A stretch of DNA of 64,000 nt from Sipunculus nudus (GCA_026874595.1 CM049306.1:50170019-50234018); one strand, 5' to 3'. Counted from the stretch's first letter, positions 35,666 through 47,834 are shown. A program made the numbers and translations. Notes: generated from the letters alone by a model not told the origin.

Positions 35666-36645
35666 ATATACTGTGCTGTAAAACAAGGAACATTGCCTGG
35701 AATCGTTACGGTAGCTAGCTCATGACTTTGTCAACTTAACTATGTACGAGAGGTTAGCAGATGTTAGTATGGGAGTGACATTTAACGACCACCTGGTAAC
35801 TCGACCATACCGCCATAACGACCACCTTGTAGGTGTGACCACCTGGAGTGACATCTAGCGGACGGAAATATTACTAGATCAAGTATCAATTAAAAAAAAA
35901 TAAACCTAGTCTGAAGAGCCCAATCGGTAAATGTCGTACCTGCAATCGTCTGAATCTCAATCTATTTCGTCAGACAATAAGAATAATGGACATGGAAGCT
36001 AATATAATAAATGTAAAGAACAGAAAAAAGGGAATATTTGAAAGAAAATTCTTGTAAATGTGTGTTGGTCTGCAAATCAAAGCACATAAAAATTGACTTT
36101 GCGTATTTTTTGTTTTCTACACAGAGGTTATTATTCATTAATCAAGTCTATCTTTCATACTGACCTGGTCTTTGACCTTTAACTAACCTGGATCATATCC
36201 TTGGCGTCCGAACTGTTTTGGACACAGGACGGTTGCACTGGTGGAAGGAAGAGAGGCCATTTTGATTCCTGCATTCCAGCAAACTCGTAACACTTGAGGC
36301 CTCCCGTTGCTTTCCTTACACTTGACATGGAGCACTGGATGGAATGGCAGATTGAAACTTGGGTCAAACATTCTACAGACAAATTTTCAATAGAGGCAAT
36401 GGTTGCATGGCTTGGTACCATGTCTTGGCCTAGCTGGTGAATAAGTTGTGGACATTTTTGGAACATTTTTCATGCAGACGTCTTTCCCTTCGTCATTCCA
36501 GGACTCTGGGACTGCATTTCTTGAACATCACCCATGCTTTTCATCAGATATTAGAGGGCGGTATGTGCTGACATATTTGGAAATATTAAGAATGGTTATG
36601 TTGGATTTAATGGTCTTACAAAGGCAGCTTTCTCTGGTAGCAGGT
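35666..36645. other. Non-coding stretch with minisatellite relics and one weak ORF
   Basis: At 35785-35855 two more diverged units of the 33-bp repeat occur (GACCACCTGGTAACTCGACC). A minus-strand frame at 36179-36466 (95 codons, Cys-rich) ends at a good donor-like CCAG|GTTAGT but has an in-frame stop just before its ATG and no convincing acceptor. It could be a relic exon and is not called as a gene. Confidence 0.35.
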
Positions 36646-38312
36646 TTTAGCTCAGCTGACTGAAAGTCATCTGAGGTAAAGCGATCACTCTTTGTCCCGC
36701 GTCCATCCGTCTGCCTTTCCGTCTTCCGTCTGTCTGTCCGTCTTTCTGTCCATCCGTTAACTAGGCACAAATCGTAACTGCTGGACCTGGAATCTTTCAA
36801 CTTGAGATCTAGGAAAGGCAATAAAAATATCCTTGGAAACCTGAAATTAGGTCTCTGTTACCCATATTCTCCAAGCTATGTTGCTAATAAGTACCCCTAT
36901 GGAAAATTGAAAATTTGACATCAAAGCAGGGCACAAATTATAACCATTAGACCTAAAATCTTTTAACTTGTTACCTCTAACTTTGAGACAGTCCATGACA
37001 GCAATTGTATCAGTTTGTCAACTGTGGTTTCATCTAGTGTCGTGAACATCATTTATGATTATTGATCATGACTATAGTTTTGTCAGTTCCTGAGGACTTG
37101 TGGTGCCATTGGTATTTTTTATATCTTTTCAAGCACATGTATATGTACTTTTTACACTGACAAATTCAAACCAATGGTGTCAGCTTTTCAACTGTAAATT
37201 CATCCATTGTCCTGAAACATGTTGTGCTTTTTGATAAAGAATTGTTTCATCAGTGGCTGAAGACTGGTTTGAACCAGTTGCAAATGTTCAGTCATGCCGA
37301 GTATCACTATTTTGACCTGGACTATCAACTGATGTGCTTTATGCATGGTGTCTTTCTGCTCCTCCCAAAAATTTTAACAACATTTGCAATGACTTCCTTC
37401 TAAATAAGACAACAGTTGTAAAAATTAGGCCATTATCCCGGCCATGCTTGTCAGCTGACCCCTGGATCACTTGTATACAAATGCAAGAAGATTGAGCAAG
37501 CTTAAGTATCAAAGTGTCTTTCCAGAAACCCCTTTTTAGCTCAGTTGACTGAAAGTAATATGAGCTATAGGAATCGCCCTTTGTCCGTTGTCCCTCTGTC
37601 CGGCCGGCTGTTAACAGGGCACAAATCGTAACCTTAAAGCCTAGAATCATGAACCTCTGTACCCTGAGAGATCCTCAAAAGGAAACTGAAATTAGGTTAC
37701 TGTGACCTATATTCTTTGTTTTATGGAACATGTTTAATCCCCCCCCCCTGAATAATTAAAAATGTACACACTAATTGCCAGATTCCTCAGGAACGGCTTG
37801 ATGGATTGTCATCAAATTTGGTGTGCTTATAGGTCTTAATAAACCTTAGCTACTGGGCATGAATGGTGGCGCCACTTGCATTTTCTTAATTTTTACACAT
37901 TTTCACCTAAATTATTGAGATCACTAGGTCTGTTAACAAGGCACAAATTGTACCCGTAATGGTTTGAATCATTAACTTTTGCATCCTGAGAATTCCATAA
38001 AAGTTCTCCTCAGAAACCTGAAATTAGGTCACTGTGATCTATTCTCCAATGTATTGGGGGGTTGGGTGTTTGAGCACCCCAGAAACATTGTAACAAGTAT
38101 ATAAAAATAACCAGATTTCTCAGGATAGCTGGATGGCTTGTTTTTAAATTTGATGTGCTTATGAGTCTTGGTGAACTAAAGCTAATATGCATGAATGGTG
38201 ATGCCACTTACATTATCTTAATTTGTTGCCTGTACATGGACATATTGTCAATATGTCAATCGGCTGAGCGTCATGACCCATGCATGGTTCACTTGTTCTA
38301 GTTTGGCTTTGA
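36646..38312 (+). repeat. Dispersed repeat family A (copies 3 and 4)
   Basis: Two starts are visible, TTTAGCTCAGCTGACTGAAAG (from 36646) and TTTTTAGCTCAGTTGACTG (from 37537). Each is followed by a CTTTGTCC word, a GTCC/GTCT tract and ACAAATCGTAAC. AATTAGGTC and TGTGACCTAT words follow. The second copy ends near GTCATGACCCATG and GGTTCACTTGT (about 38270-38300), like the end of copy 2. A one-mismatch oestrogen-element-like AGGTTACTGTGACCT lies at about 37694. It is non-coding. Confidence 0.65.
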
Positions 38313-38988
38313 AGTGCTGACCCCTGTATATGCCTTGGTCTATATTAAAGTCAGTCACAAGTGCACAGTATCGTTCCCATGCATCTTTCAGGCTATATAT
38401 TTCTCCCCTTGCAAGTCCTGTTCGAAGCTACATTTTGCAAACATGTTCTGTTGATCATCTAGGCTGGATTTTAATGAGCTGCGTTTGTGTTTTCTCAGGA
38501 AACGGTTGTAGCATGTCAGGTCATACTAGCTCTAAGTCGCGAGCCACCAAGAACAAAATTATAAAATAAATATTTATATTGGTGCAAAATCTATGTACAT
38601 ATTACTAATAATCAGGCAAGTAAAATGGATAAAATGAAATATTGATTTTATTCCAGAAAAACTAGTGAAATTAGTGAACCAATAGTAATTAGCAACTATG
38701 ATTAAGTGAAGATGGCATGCACATTTGTAAAAACCACATGCAACATATTTGCGTGCACAGTTTGCGGGGAACTGTCGGTTTTCGGTAGCGGCCTGTAGTT
38801 AAGCTTATGGGACTTTTCGATTTTTCGCAGGCAGTCTCTCATTAGTGCCGGGGGGGGGGGGGGGTTGCTGGAAGCTTTGGCAGCCTGTAGTACCCTACAA
38901 AAAATTGGGAGGGGATAAAATTAATAGAAGCATCGCATTAATGTTAAGGTTGCCGGCAAGGGGAGTGAAAAGAGAGCGGCCAGCCACT
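38313..38988. other. Non-coding stretch before the large array
   Basis: A poly-G tract sits at 38850-38864. From about 38890 the sequence already shows degenerate array words (AAAAAATTGGGAGGGG, TAGAAGCATCGCATTAATG). No gene is seen. Confidence 0.45.
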
Positions 38989-41900
38989 GGGGCCCCATGA
39001 ATCGCACACGCAAATAGCAGCTATTTGCGACCCAAAAAATTTAGGAGGGGGTAAAATTTCTGGTAGCATCGGATTGAGAGTTAAGATTGCCGCCAGGGGG
39101 AGTGGACATGAGTGCGGGCAGACAGAGGGGCCCCCATGAATCGCACGCGCAAATAGCAGCTATTTGCTACCCTAAAAAATTGAGGAGGGGGTAAAATATC
39201 TGGTAGCATCGCATTGAGAGTTAAGATTGCCGCCAGAGGGAGTGGACAAGAGACAGGACTGCCGCATGGGCTCTATGAATCGCACGCGCAAATAGCAGCT
39301 ATTTGCTACCCTAAAAATTAGGAGGAAGTAAAATAATAGTAGCAGCGCATGGAGTGTTAAGACTGCCACCAGGGGGAGTGGAGATCTCAAAGCCTGCCAC
39401 AGCGGCCCAATGAATTGCACGCGCAAATAGCAGCTATTTGCTACCATAAAAGTTGTGAAGACTGCCGCCAGGGGGAGAGGAGATCTCAGCGGCCTGGCAG
39501 AGGGGTCCCCACGAGTCGCAAGCGCAAATAGCAGCTATTTGCTACCACAAAATATGTCAAGACCGCCACCAGGGGGTGTGGACATGAGAGTGGACAGACA
39601 GAGGGGCCCCCATAATCGCACGCGCAAATAGCAGCTATTTGCTACCCTAAAAAATTAGGAGGGGGTAAAATTTATAGTAGCATTGCATTGAGCGTTATGA
39701 CTGCCGCCAGGGGGAGTGGACATGAGTGCGGGCAGGCAGAGGGGCCCCCATGAATCGCACGCGCAAATAGCTTCTATTTGCTACCCTAAAAAATTTAGGA
39801 GGGGTTCAATATATAGTAGCATCGCATTGAGTGTTAAGACTGCCGCCAGGGGGAGTGTACATGAGAGCGGGCAGACAGAGGGGCCCCAAGAATCGCAAGC
39901 GCAAATAGCAGCTATTTGCGACCCTAAAAAAATTAGGAGGGGTAAATTTCTGGTAGCATCGCATTGAGAGTTATGATTGCCGCCAGGGGGAGTTGACTAG
40001 AGACAGGACTACCACAGGGGCCCCATGAATCGCACGCGCAAATAGCAGCTATTTGCTACCCTAAAAAATTTAAGAGGGGTTAAATATATAGTAGCATCGC
40101 ATTGAGTGTTAAGACTGCCGCCAGGGGGAGTGAACATGAGAGCGGGCAGACAGAAGGGCACCATGAATCGCGAGCGCAAATAGCAGCTATTTGCTACCCT
40201 AAAAAATTTAGGAGGGTGTAAAATTTCTGGTAGCATCGCATTGAGAGTTAAGATTGCCGCAAGGGGGAGTGGACTAGAGACAGGACTGCCACAGGGGCCC
40301 CATGAATCGCACGCGCAAATAGCTTCTATTTGCTACCCTAAAAAAATTAGGAGGGGTTCAATATATAGTAGCATCGCATTGAGTGTTAAGACTGCCGCCA
40401 GGGGGAGTGTACATGAGAGCGGGCAGACAGAAGGGCCCCATAAATCGCACGCGCAAAATAGCAGCTATTTGCTACCCTAAAAAATTTAGGAGGGGGTAAA
40501 ATTTCTGGTAGCATCGCATTGAGAGTTAAGATTGCCGCCAGGGGGAGTGGACAGGAGACAGGACTGCCACAGGGGCCCTATGAATCGCACGCGCAAATAG
40601 CAGCTATTTGCTACCCTAAAAAATTAGGAGGGAGTAAAATAATAGTAGCAGCGCATGGAGTGTTAAGACAGCCACCAGGGGCAGTGGAGATCTCAAAGCC
40701 TGCCACAGGGGCCCAATGAATCGCACGCGCAAATAGCAGCTATTTGCTACCATAAAAGTTGTGAAGACTGCCGCCAGGGGGAGAAGAGATCTCAGCGGCC
40801 TGGCAGAGGGGTCACCACGAGTCGCAAGCGCAAATAGCAGCTATTTGCTACCATAAAATATGTCAAGACTGCCACCAGGAGGAGTGGACTAGAGACAGGA
40901 CTGCCACAGGGGCCCCATGAGTCGCACGCCCAAATAGCAGCTATTTGCGACCCTAAAAAATTTAGGAGGGGGTAAAATTTCTGGTAGCATCGCATTGAGA
41001 GTTAAGATTGCCGCCAGGGGGAGTGGATATGAGTGCGGGCAGACAGAGGGGCCCCCATGAATCGCACGCGCAAGTAGCAGCTATTTGCTACCACAAAAAA
41101 TTAGGACGAGGTAAAATTTTTAGTTACATCGCATTGAGTTTTAAGACTGCCGCCAGGGGGAGCGGACATGAGACTGGACAGACAGAGGGGCCCCCATGAG
41201 TCTCAAGCGCAAATAGCAGCTACTTGCTACCATAAAAAGTGTCAAAACTGCCGCCAGGAGGAGTGGACGCAGAGAGGGCTGCCAGAGGGTGCCCCATGAA
41301 TCGCACGCGCAAATAGCAGCTATTTGCTACCTTAAAATGTGCCAAGACTGCCGCCAGGGGGAGTGGTTATGAGAGTGGCCTGACGGGGAGGCCTCAATGA
41401 GTCGCAAGCGCAAATAGCAGCTATTTGCTACCTTAAAAGTGTCAAGACTGCCGCCAGGGGGAGTAGATATCAGAGCGGGCTGCCAGAGGCCGAGGGGGCC
41501 CCATGAATCGCACGCGCAAATAGCAGCTATTTGCTACCTTAAAATGTGCCAAGACTGCCGCCAGGGGGAGTGGTTATGAGAGTGGCCTGACAGAGAGCCC
41601 CCCATGAGTCGCAAGCGCAAATACCAGCTATTTGCTACCTTAAAAGTGTCAAGACTGCCGCCAGGGGGAGTAGATATCAGAGCGGGCTGCCAGAGGCCGA
41701 GGGGGGGCCCATAATTTAAACGCGCAAATAGCAGCTATTTGCTACCTTTAAACATACCAAGACTGCCGCCAGGGGGAGTGGTTATGAGAGCGGCCTGACA
41801 GAGAGGCCCCCATGAGTCGCAAGCGCAAATAGCAGCTATTTGCTACCATAAAAGTGTCAAGACTGCCGCCAGGGGGAGTAGATATCAGAGCGGGCTGCCA

Positions 41901-43425
41901 GAGGCCGAAGGGCCCCCATGAATCGCACGCGCAAATAGCAGCTATTTGCTACTTTTAAAGGTGCCAAGACTGCCGCCAGGGGGAGTGGTTATGAGAGCGG
42001 CCTGACAGGGTGGCCCCCATGAGTTACAAGCGCAAATAGCAGCTATTTGCTACCATAAAAGTGTCAAGACTGCCGACAGGGGGAGTAGATATCAGAGCGG
42101 GCTGCCAGAAGCCGAGGGGGCCCGATGAATCGCAAGCGCAAATAGCAGCTATTTGCTACCTTAAAAGTTGCCAAGACTGCCGCCAGGGGGAGTGGATATG
42201 ACAGCGGCCAGACAGAGAGGCCCCCATGAATCGCACGCGCAAATAGCAGCTATTTGCTACCTTTAAAGGTGCCATGACTGCCGCCAGGGGGAGTGGTAAT
42301 GAGAGCGGCCTGACAGGGTGGCCCCCATGAGTTACAAGCGCAAATAGCAGCTATTTGCTACCTTAAAAGTTGCCAAGACTGCCGCCAGGGGGAGTTGATA
42401 TGAGAGCGGCCAGCGAAGAGGCCCCCATGAATCGCAAGCGCAAATAGCAGCTATTTGCTACTTTAAAAGTTGCCAAGAGTGCCGCCAGGGGGAGTGGATA
42501 TGACAGCGGCCAGACAGAGAGGCCCCCATGAGTCGCAAGCGCAAATAGCAGCTATTTGCTACCTTAAAAGTTGTCAAGACTGCTGCCAGGGGGAGTGGAC
42601 ACAGAGGCGTTGCCAGAGGGGGCCCCACGAATCGCACGCGCAAATAGCAGCTTTTTGCTACCTTAACAGTTGCCAAGACTGCCGCCAGGGGGAGTGGACA
42701 GAGAGCGGCCAGACAGAGAGGCCCCCATGAGTCGCAAGCGCAAATAGCAGCTATTTGCTACCTTAAAAGTTGTCAAGACTGCCGCCAGGAGGGAATGGAC
42801 ACAGAGCGGGCGGCCAGAGGGGCCCCCATGAATCGCAAGCGCAAATAGTAGCTATTTGCTACCTTAAAAGTTGCCAAGACTGCCGCCAGGGGGAGTGGAT
42901 ATGACAGCGGCCAGACAGAGAGGCCCCCATGAGTCGCAAGCGCAAATAGCAGCTATTTGCTACCTTAAAAGTTGTCAAGACTGCTGCCAGGGGGAGTGGA
43001 CACAGAGGGGGTTGCCAGAGGGGGCCCCACGAATCGCACGCGCAAATAGCAGCTTTTTGCTACCTTAACAGTTGCCAAGACTGCCGCCAGGGGGAGTGGA
43101 CAGAGAGCGGCCAGACAGAGAGGCCCCCATGAGTCACAAGCGCAAATAGCAGCTATTTGCTACCTTAAAAGTTGCTAAGACTGCCGCCAGGGGGAGTAGA
43201 TATGACAGCGGCCAGACAGAGAGGCCCCCATGAGTCGCAAGCGCAAATAGCAGCTATTTGCTACCTTAAAAGTTGCCAAGACTGCCGCCAGAGGGAGTTG
43301 ATATGAGAGCGGCCAGCGAAGAGGCCCCCATGAATCGCAAGCGCAAATAGCAGCTATTTCCTACCTTAAAAGTTGCCAAGACTGCCGCTAGGGGGAGTAG
43401 ATATGACAGCGGCCAGACAGAGAAC
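38989..43425 (+). repeat. 4.4-kb satellite array (~39 units) with palindrome and CTCF-like motif
   Basis: Each unit holds the near-invariant palindrome GCAAATAGC-A-GCTATTTGC (9-bp arms), then TACC, then an A-rich linker, then TGCCGCCAGGGGGAGTGG, then a GAGCGG/CAGACAGAGGGGCCCC segment and ATGA(A/G)TCGCACGC or CGCAAGC. Left units (to about 41.2 kb) are often about 137 bp because of an extra TTTAGGAGGGGGTAAAAT...AGCATCGCATTGAG segment. Right units are about 102 bp. Most frames of 60-90 codons inside are repeat translations. The array is homogeneous and in one orientation, which points to recent expansion. Confidence 0.93.
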
Positions 43426-43562
43426 TCCTTGACAGGTGTCATTGGCTGAGCTGATGAGTCATCTCGGGTACAGTCGTGATCCTTTGTGCTTCAAATGTGC
43501 AACTGCCCGTCCATCAAACAGGCACACTTTAAACCGTTGGACCTTCAAATCTGAAATTAGGT

Positions 43563-43565
43563 ATA
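43563..43565. repeat. Left target-site duplication (ATA) of the Academ-type element
   Basis: ATA directly precedes the left terminus TAGTCCGG and recurs at 50182-50184 after the right terminus. Three-base duplications are reported for Academ elements. The word is short, so chance cannot be excluded. Confidence 0.6.
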
Positions 43566-43877
43566 TAGTCCGGTAGCCAAAGGTCGATTTTTTAGCCAAC
43601 CTTGTTTTATGGTCTATAGTTTTTTTTTCAGTGGATTTTGTTAGCCCATACATCTGGGGTGAAAAATAATTTGGTTGGCCCGCTGTCAGCCTTGGGCAAT
43701 TTTAGCTAATTAGCATAATCAAAATGGCCGCCAAAATAACACAACAATATCAAAATACACCACATTTTCTTTAAATTTGACATAGATGGTCATCCAATAC
43801 ATGGATTATAGGGTATTCTGACCCATAGAATTCAATTTTGATGTTTTCGTACCTATAATGACAACCATTTCCAAAAT
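43566..43877. repeat. Left terminal inverted repeat of the Academ-type element
   Basis: From TAGTCCGGTAGCC to about GACAACCATTTCCAAAAT this aligns with the reverse complement of 49872-50181. Shared words include CAACCTTGTTTTA, GGGCAATTTTAGCTAATTAG, GTCATCCAATACATGGATT (GTTATCC in the partner) and GATGTTTTCGTACCTATAAT. Confidence 0.9.
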
Positions 43878-43982
43878 TTGGCGGTCTCACGTATGAAAAA
43901 AATGGTAATTCTAAATGTACTATTCATTGAACATTGAATTTGTATTTTGAAGATCTGTTTCATCTGGATAATTAAATAAATC

Positions 43983-43984
<2 letters not shown>

Positions 43985-44017
<33 letters not shown>

Positions 44018-44045
44018 ATATATATATATATTTATAAACATATAT
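43985..44045. repeat. (TA)n microsatellite inside the transposon
   Basis: TA runs broken by AAACA words, between the left terminal repeat and the end of the coding region. Confidence 0.85.
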
Positions 44046-44578
44046 AAACATACATATTAAGACAATAAGCATAATGGAACGAGAGAAATGTGCGTAAAAC
44101 TGCAGTTAGCCACCACTTAGGTGTTCACCCTTGCGCCACAATGAGGCCCAGTATTTACGACTTAAGCAAGGGGATTTTTTTTTATTTTAATATTTTTATT
44201 TATTTTTTTTTATTTTAATGAAGACTTACACTACTACAAAAGTCATGAATTTTAAATGTTCCATATAAAAATTATAAAATTGACAGTTCAAGTCAAACCT
44301 TTAAATTATCAGCCTACAATTTTTATGAGCCTGTTCTCATAATCATTAAGGTATGCGTTATCAAATTTGTTAGTAATTGTGATTGTGTGATATTCTCTGT
44401 CATATTTGACAATGTGAGTGACCTTGATCAAGAGATAATAAAGATGACGGAAACCTGATAATCTTTTGAACGTGGACTATTTTTACATGTAACTGAGAGA
44501 TTACTTAAATGAATTTGAAATGGGAGAATAACAATGAATCAGCTTTTGAATCACATCACGTGTGTATAGCAGACTGAT

Positions 44579-47500
44579 CTACATGCATATTTCTTCATCA
44601 TCCTCATCAATTGTTGTTCGGGTTTGTTCATTACAACAATCAATTGAAGCTTGGCATGCACAAAATATTGTGCATGGTAGCCTCGACTTGTTACATGCGC
44701 ATCTGGAAGATTTGCATGGCTGTTCACTTGAACATGTGCAGCTTATCAATTTTAAAATACTGTCAGGAGCTAGCTGAACACTGGTAGGGACTGTTGTGGG
44801 CAACAGTGACTTTATTCTGTTTTCTTTAACCCACCCATAGCTTGTGGGTGCCAAGTCTGGTGGATCTGGTTGCAGAGCATTCGTCCATATACACGTTTGT
44901 AGATGCGTCCGTTTTACGTTCTCTTCGAAGGCCTCTGACGTGGGTGGAAGAGAACACAACTTTGGAGTATTAGTTGCTCCCGATTTCCCAGTTTTTGAAG
45001 TCCATACACTTAGTCTGGCCTCGGACATCGATTTGGATTTTGACTGTACATAACATGAAGCTATGAATTTGGTTGCCTGTTCAATCACCTCGGGCCAATT
45101 AGCCCCAGTATCACCCACCTTATCTAGAGGCAGTCCTGTTTTCAGTAGTTTTAACATTTTCCCTTTTCCTATGCCAAAACACGCTGCAACTGTATCGCAT
45201 CCAGTAAGGGCATGGCCTGCCAATATACCTGGAATAATATCTTTATGCTTCTTTACAGTTGCTCGGATATCTACAACAGTCCTCGGGATCTCTTTTATAG
45301 GCGACTCCATAAATATTGGAGTCTGTATGCCTTGTTCCAGGTAATGGTGAAGAAGAAGCACATACACATCTGTATCATCTGCAAGCACAGTGACAGGTTT
45401 CTGCTGATCCACAGCAACGGCTATAGCTTGCTGTACAATGATGTTGTCAGCTTCTTCATGAGTGGTTGCTAAATCAGTTCTTTTTACAATGGTTCCACCA
45501 CAACTTATTTCTACAGGTGTTTTGTCCTGACCTGTTATCATAAGTTTGTGCTTCATGGTATTTTTCTGATTGAAGTCTGTGTCATTTAGAATGTTGTCGC
45601 AAATAATACTGATCAGCTGCTTCTTGTTTTCTGTCACTGTGAGAGAAAGCTTCTGGGAGGGCAGAGGGGCTGTGGGGCTTAACTTAAATACTCGGCAACC
45701 ATCTTTCCCTCTAGAGGACCTTGTAGTACATTTTGTACTGAAGTCTTCATATCTGTCAAAGATCAAATGCACGTCTCCCCTCTTTAGCCTCTCTTCTACG
45801 TGACTTTTGAATTTATCAACATAATCAAGTACTAATGATTGTTTAGTTGAAGTTGACGCTGGCCAATGGGGAATCCATAGAAGGGCACAGCCATCAATGA
45901 CCGTGCATACTGCATTCTCAGTCAAGTGTCTGTGTGATACCTCTATCTTTGTTTGGTTCTTCAAGGCTGACTTTGATTTAGAGATTCTTAGATCCCCGGA
46001 TTCAGTGAAGAGTGCAGCGGGAACTGGTGACAGCTCACACGAGAGAACCTGTTTGATATCTATATCCCTGGTACTAGCTTGTAGTCCTATCACCCTGGAA
46101 AAAATCAGGTTGGTATCATAAACCTTATTTTCACCTATCTTGATTGACTTCTTTGTGACAGCCATAGTTTCAATTTCTTTCTTAATCGTATCATTGAAGC
46201 CCCTGGGTAATTTGCTTTCAAACTCATTCATCTGTCTGGTGCCAATATCTAGTACTCTATCAACATTTACTGACGATGGACACATTCTTCCAGTAACCAC
46301 ATTGATCATTCTATCATCGGGATGTTGGTCGGGGGCTAAAGGGTGTATGCTGACATCAAGTTTTCTTCGAAGTCCAATTCTGTCACAGTTATCAGCATCA
46401 ATTCTGGCTTTACCCTCTTCTTTGTGGGTTGCCTTTGAGCTCTGTAACCTGTCACTGTCTCTCATGCTAGAGACGTCATGTACTATCTGGCCACAAGAAT
46501 GCAGACTTAGTGCCCAGATTTTAAGCGTTTCAGGTTTCGTTGTTATGCCTATTATGCCCGTTTTGCCATGCCCATATCGCATAAATGTTGTCTCGATGTA
46601 CATATCACTCCAGATTCCATTCCACAGACCGGTCATGTGTCTCATAACATGGGAACCCTTCATGAAGTGCTCAGAGACTTTTTGTGGCAGGATCTCCATC
46701 CTCCTCAGGTAGTAGAGGCCATACCTAGCATAATTGACGTGACCAGATGCGAAGAAGTAGGGCATCATCAGTTTAACTGCTTGTAGATGGAGGGGCCAAT
46801 CACCTTCTCTCTCAGCCCTTATATAAAGCATCATGAGCAATACTGGTTTTATAAACGCATCTACCCACATCTTTGTAGTGCGACTTTTATTTGCCAGTTT
46901 GTTCAGTTCTATCATGAGATCCTTGTGACACTGTATATGACTTTTACCAGTAATGTCTCGTAGCAACTCAACGGTAAGCATTCGCATGGCTCTCACGTTC
47001 ATTTGGAATTTTTTACCGGTGAGCATTTTAGCCACACTGCCAAAAACAGACCCAAGAATATCTGCGAGTCCAGACTCGGCCATCAGTGTTCCAACTGCAC
47101 CTACAAAGCTCATTAGTAGATGCATTCCACCTAATCTGGGTATCAACTCTGGAAACATATTTGGGTATGCCCACTGAACTCCTACCACAATCCTGTAGAG
47201 CTGTTGATCTGCAGTAAACACAGTGAAAGTTTGACCAGTTTCTCTGGTTAATTCCTGGGCCTTTTTCAGGGCAGTCATAATAGTGTCAGGATCTGCTGGT
47301 GGCATATCTATCAATGGTAGATAAACGGCTTTCGTTCTTGGTTGAGGGGATTGGCCTTGCTCGCGACACAGACGTGTATTATAACCATTGAACTCCGGAC
47401 AATCATCAAATTTTACCTTATCTGAAAGGAAAGCAAAATCTGTTTCGTTAGCCCTCCGCCATGAAACTGCTTTGTGGGCTAAGAGTCTCAGGGTAGGTAT

Positions 47501-47821
47501 TTGTCTTTTCACAAATTCAGCGGGAATATTTGGCTTCTTAGGACCGTTGTATCTGACAATGTCAAGGTCATACTCTATTTCGTGTGACATATCTGTCTTT
47601 TTCAGGCGTTGTATGCACTGCTCTTGTTCATGTTTAGAATTATCCGGTTGAGTCATGAGAACAGCTAAGGAATGGGTTGATAATCTACCGTTCTGAGACG
47701 ACATGTCAGCATCGAAATTGTCTGCCACAATTTGTATTAGGCCATCATCCGAACTGGAAATCGCATTGAATTTGCTATTCTTTGCGGCAGCTGCAGCTGC
47801 AGACTTTTTGAATCTCAACAA
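44579..47821 (-). CDS. Academ-type transposase, main ORF (transposase + XPG-like nuclease + Cys8)
   Basis: This is a 1080-codon frame. Residues 1-580 look like the transposase: FTADQQLYR (D204), RLGGMHLLMSFVGAVGTLM (about 229-247) and DMYIETTFMR (E410) are the best conserved; D204 and E410 are my candidates for catalytic acids. Residues 636-895 follow the XPG/FEN1 nuclease order: VIDGCALLW (D643), LIFDRYEDFSTK (D689) with a following Arg-rich stretch, HEEADNIIV (E789-D792), LADDTDVYVLL (D815, D816, D818), then GCDTVAACFGIGKGK (D876, helix-hairpin-helix-like). Residues 1028-1062 hold a CXC/Cys8 cluster. The listed start is a TTG; there is no ATG there, and the frame reads upstream as YDELLRFKKS. 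It is thus really the continuation of the upstream ORF. Function: element transposition in the nucleus. Confidence 0.82.
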   Translation of the reverse strand: MLRFKKSAAAAAAKNSKFNAISSSDDGLIQIVADNFDADMSSQNGRLSTHSLAVLMTQPDNSKHEQEQCIQRLKKTDMSHEIEYDLDIVRYNGPKKPNIPAEFVKRQIPTLRLLAHKAVSWRRANETDFAFLSDKVKFDDCPEFNGYNTRLCREQGQSPQPRTKAVYLPLIDMPPADPDTIMTALKKAQELTRETGQTFTVFTADQQLYRIVVGVQWAYPNMFPELIPRLGGMHLLMSFVGAVGTLMAESGLADILGSVFGSVAKMLTGKKFQMNVRAMRMLTVELLRDITGKSHIQCHKDLMIELNKLANKSRTTKMWVDAFIKPVLLMMLYIRAEREGDWPLHLQAVKLMMPYFFASGHVNYARYGLYYLRRMEILPQKVSEHFMKGSHVMRHMTGLWNGIWSDMYIETTFMRYGHGKTGIIGITTKPETLKIWALSLHSCGQIVHDVSSMRDSDRLQSSKATHKEEGKARIDADNCDRIGLRRKLDVSIHPLAPDQHPDDRMINVVTGRMCPSSVNVDRVLDIGTRQMNEFESKLPRGFNDTIKKEIETMAVTKKSIKIGENKVYDTNLIFSRVIGLQASTRDIDIKQVLSCELSPVPAALFTESGDLRISKSKSALKNQTKIEVSHRHLTENAVCTVIDGCALLWIPHWPASTSTKQSLVLDYVDKFKSHVEERLKRGDVHLIFDRYEDFSTKCTTRSSRGKDGCRVFKLSPTAPLPSQKLSLTVTENKKQLISIICDNILNDTDFNQKNTMKHKLMITGQDKTPVEISCGGTIVKRTDLATTHEEADNIIVQQAIAVAVDQQKPVTVLADDTDVYVLLLHHYLEQGIQTPIFMESPIKEIPRTVVDIRATVKKHKDIIPGILAGHALTGCDTVAACFGIGKGKMLKLLKTGLPLDKVGDTGANWPEVIEQATKFIASCYVQSKSKSMSEARLSVWTSKTGKSGATNTPKLCSLPPTSEAFEENVKRTHLQTCIWTNALQPDPPDLAPTSYGWVKENRIKSLLPTTVPTSVQLAPDSILKLISCTCSSEQPCKSSRCACNKSRLPCTIFCACQASIDCCNEQTRTTIDEDDEEICM

Positions 47822-47825
47822 TTCG

Positions 47826-47834
47826 TCATAAAGT
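47826..47834 (-). other. Frameshift junction between the two transposase ORFs
   Basis: On the minus strand the bases ACT TTA TGA C end the upstream frame. Reading ACT-(T)-TAT-GAC-GAA instead continues TYDELLRF into the downstream frame. One extra T, an assembly error, or +1 slippage at a UGA-C stop would each explain it. Confidence 0.75.

Noticed and set aside
36179-36466. Cys-rich minus-strand ORF ending at a donor-like site, vaguely PAN/apple-like
   Set aside because: An in-frame stop sits just upstream of the ATG, no acceptor with a pyrimidine tract is visible, and the cysteine spacing does not fit a PAN domain well.
38989-43425. ORFs of 60-90 codons with repeated peptides
   Set aside because: They are translations of the 102/137-bp satellite units and change frame from unit to unit.
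44562-47651. Many plus-strand ORFs of 69-190 codons
   Set aside because: They are antisense shadows of the long minus-strand transposase frame.
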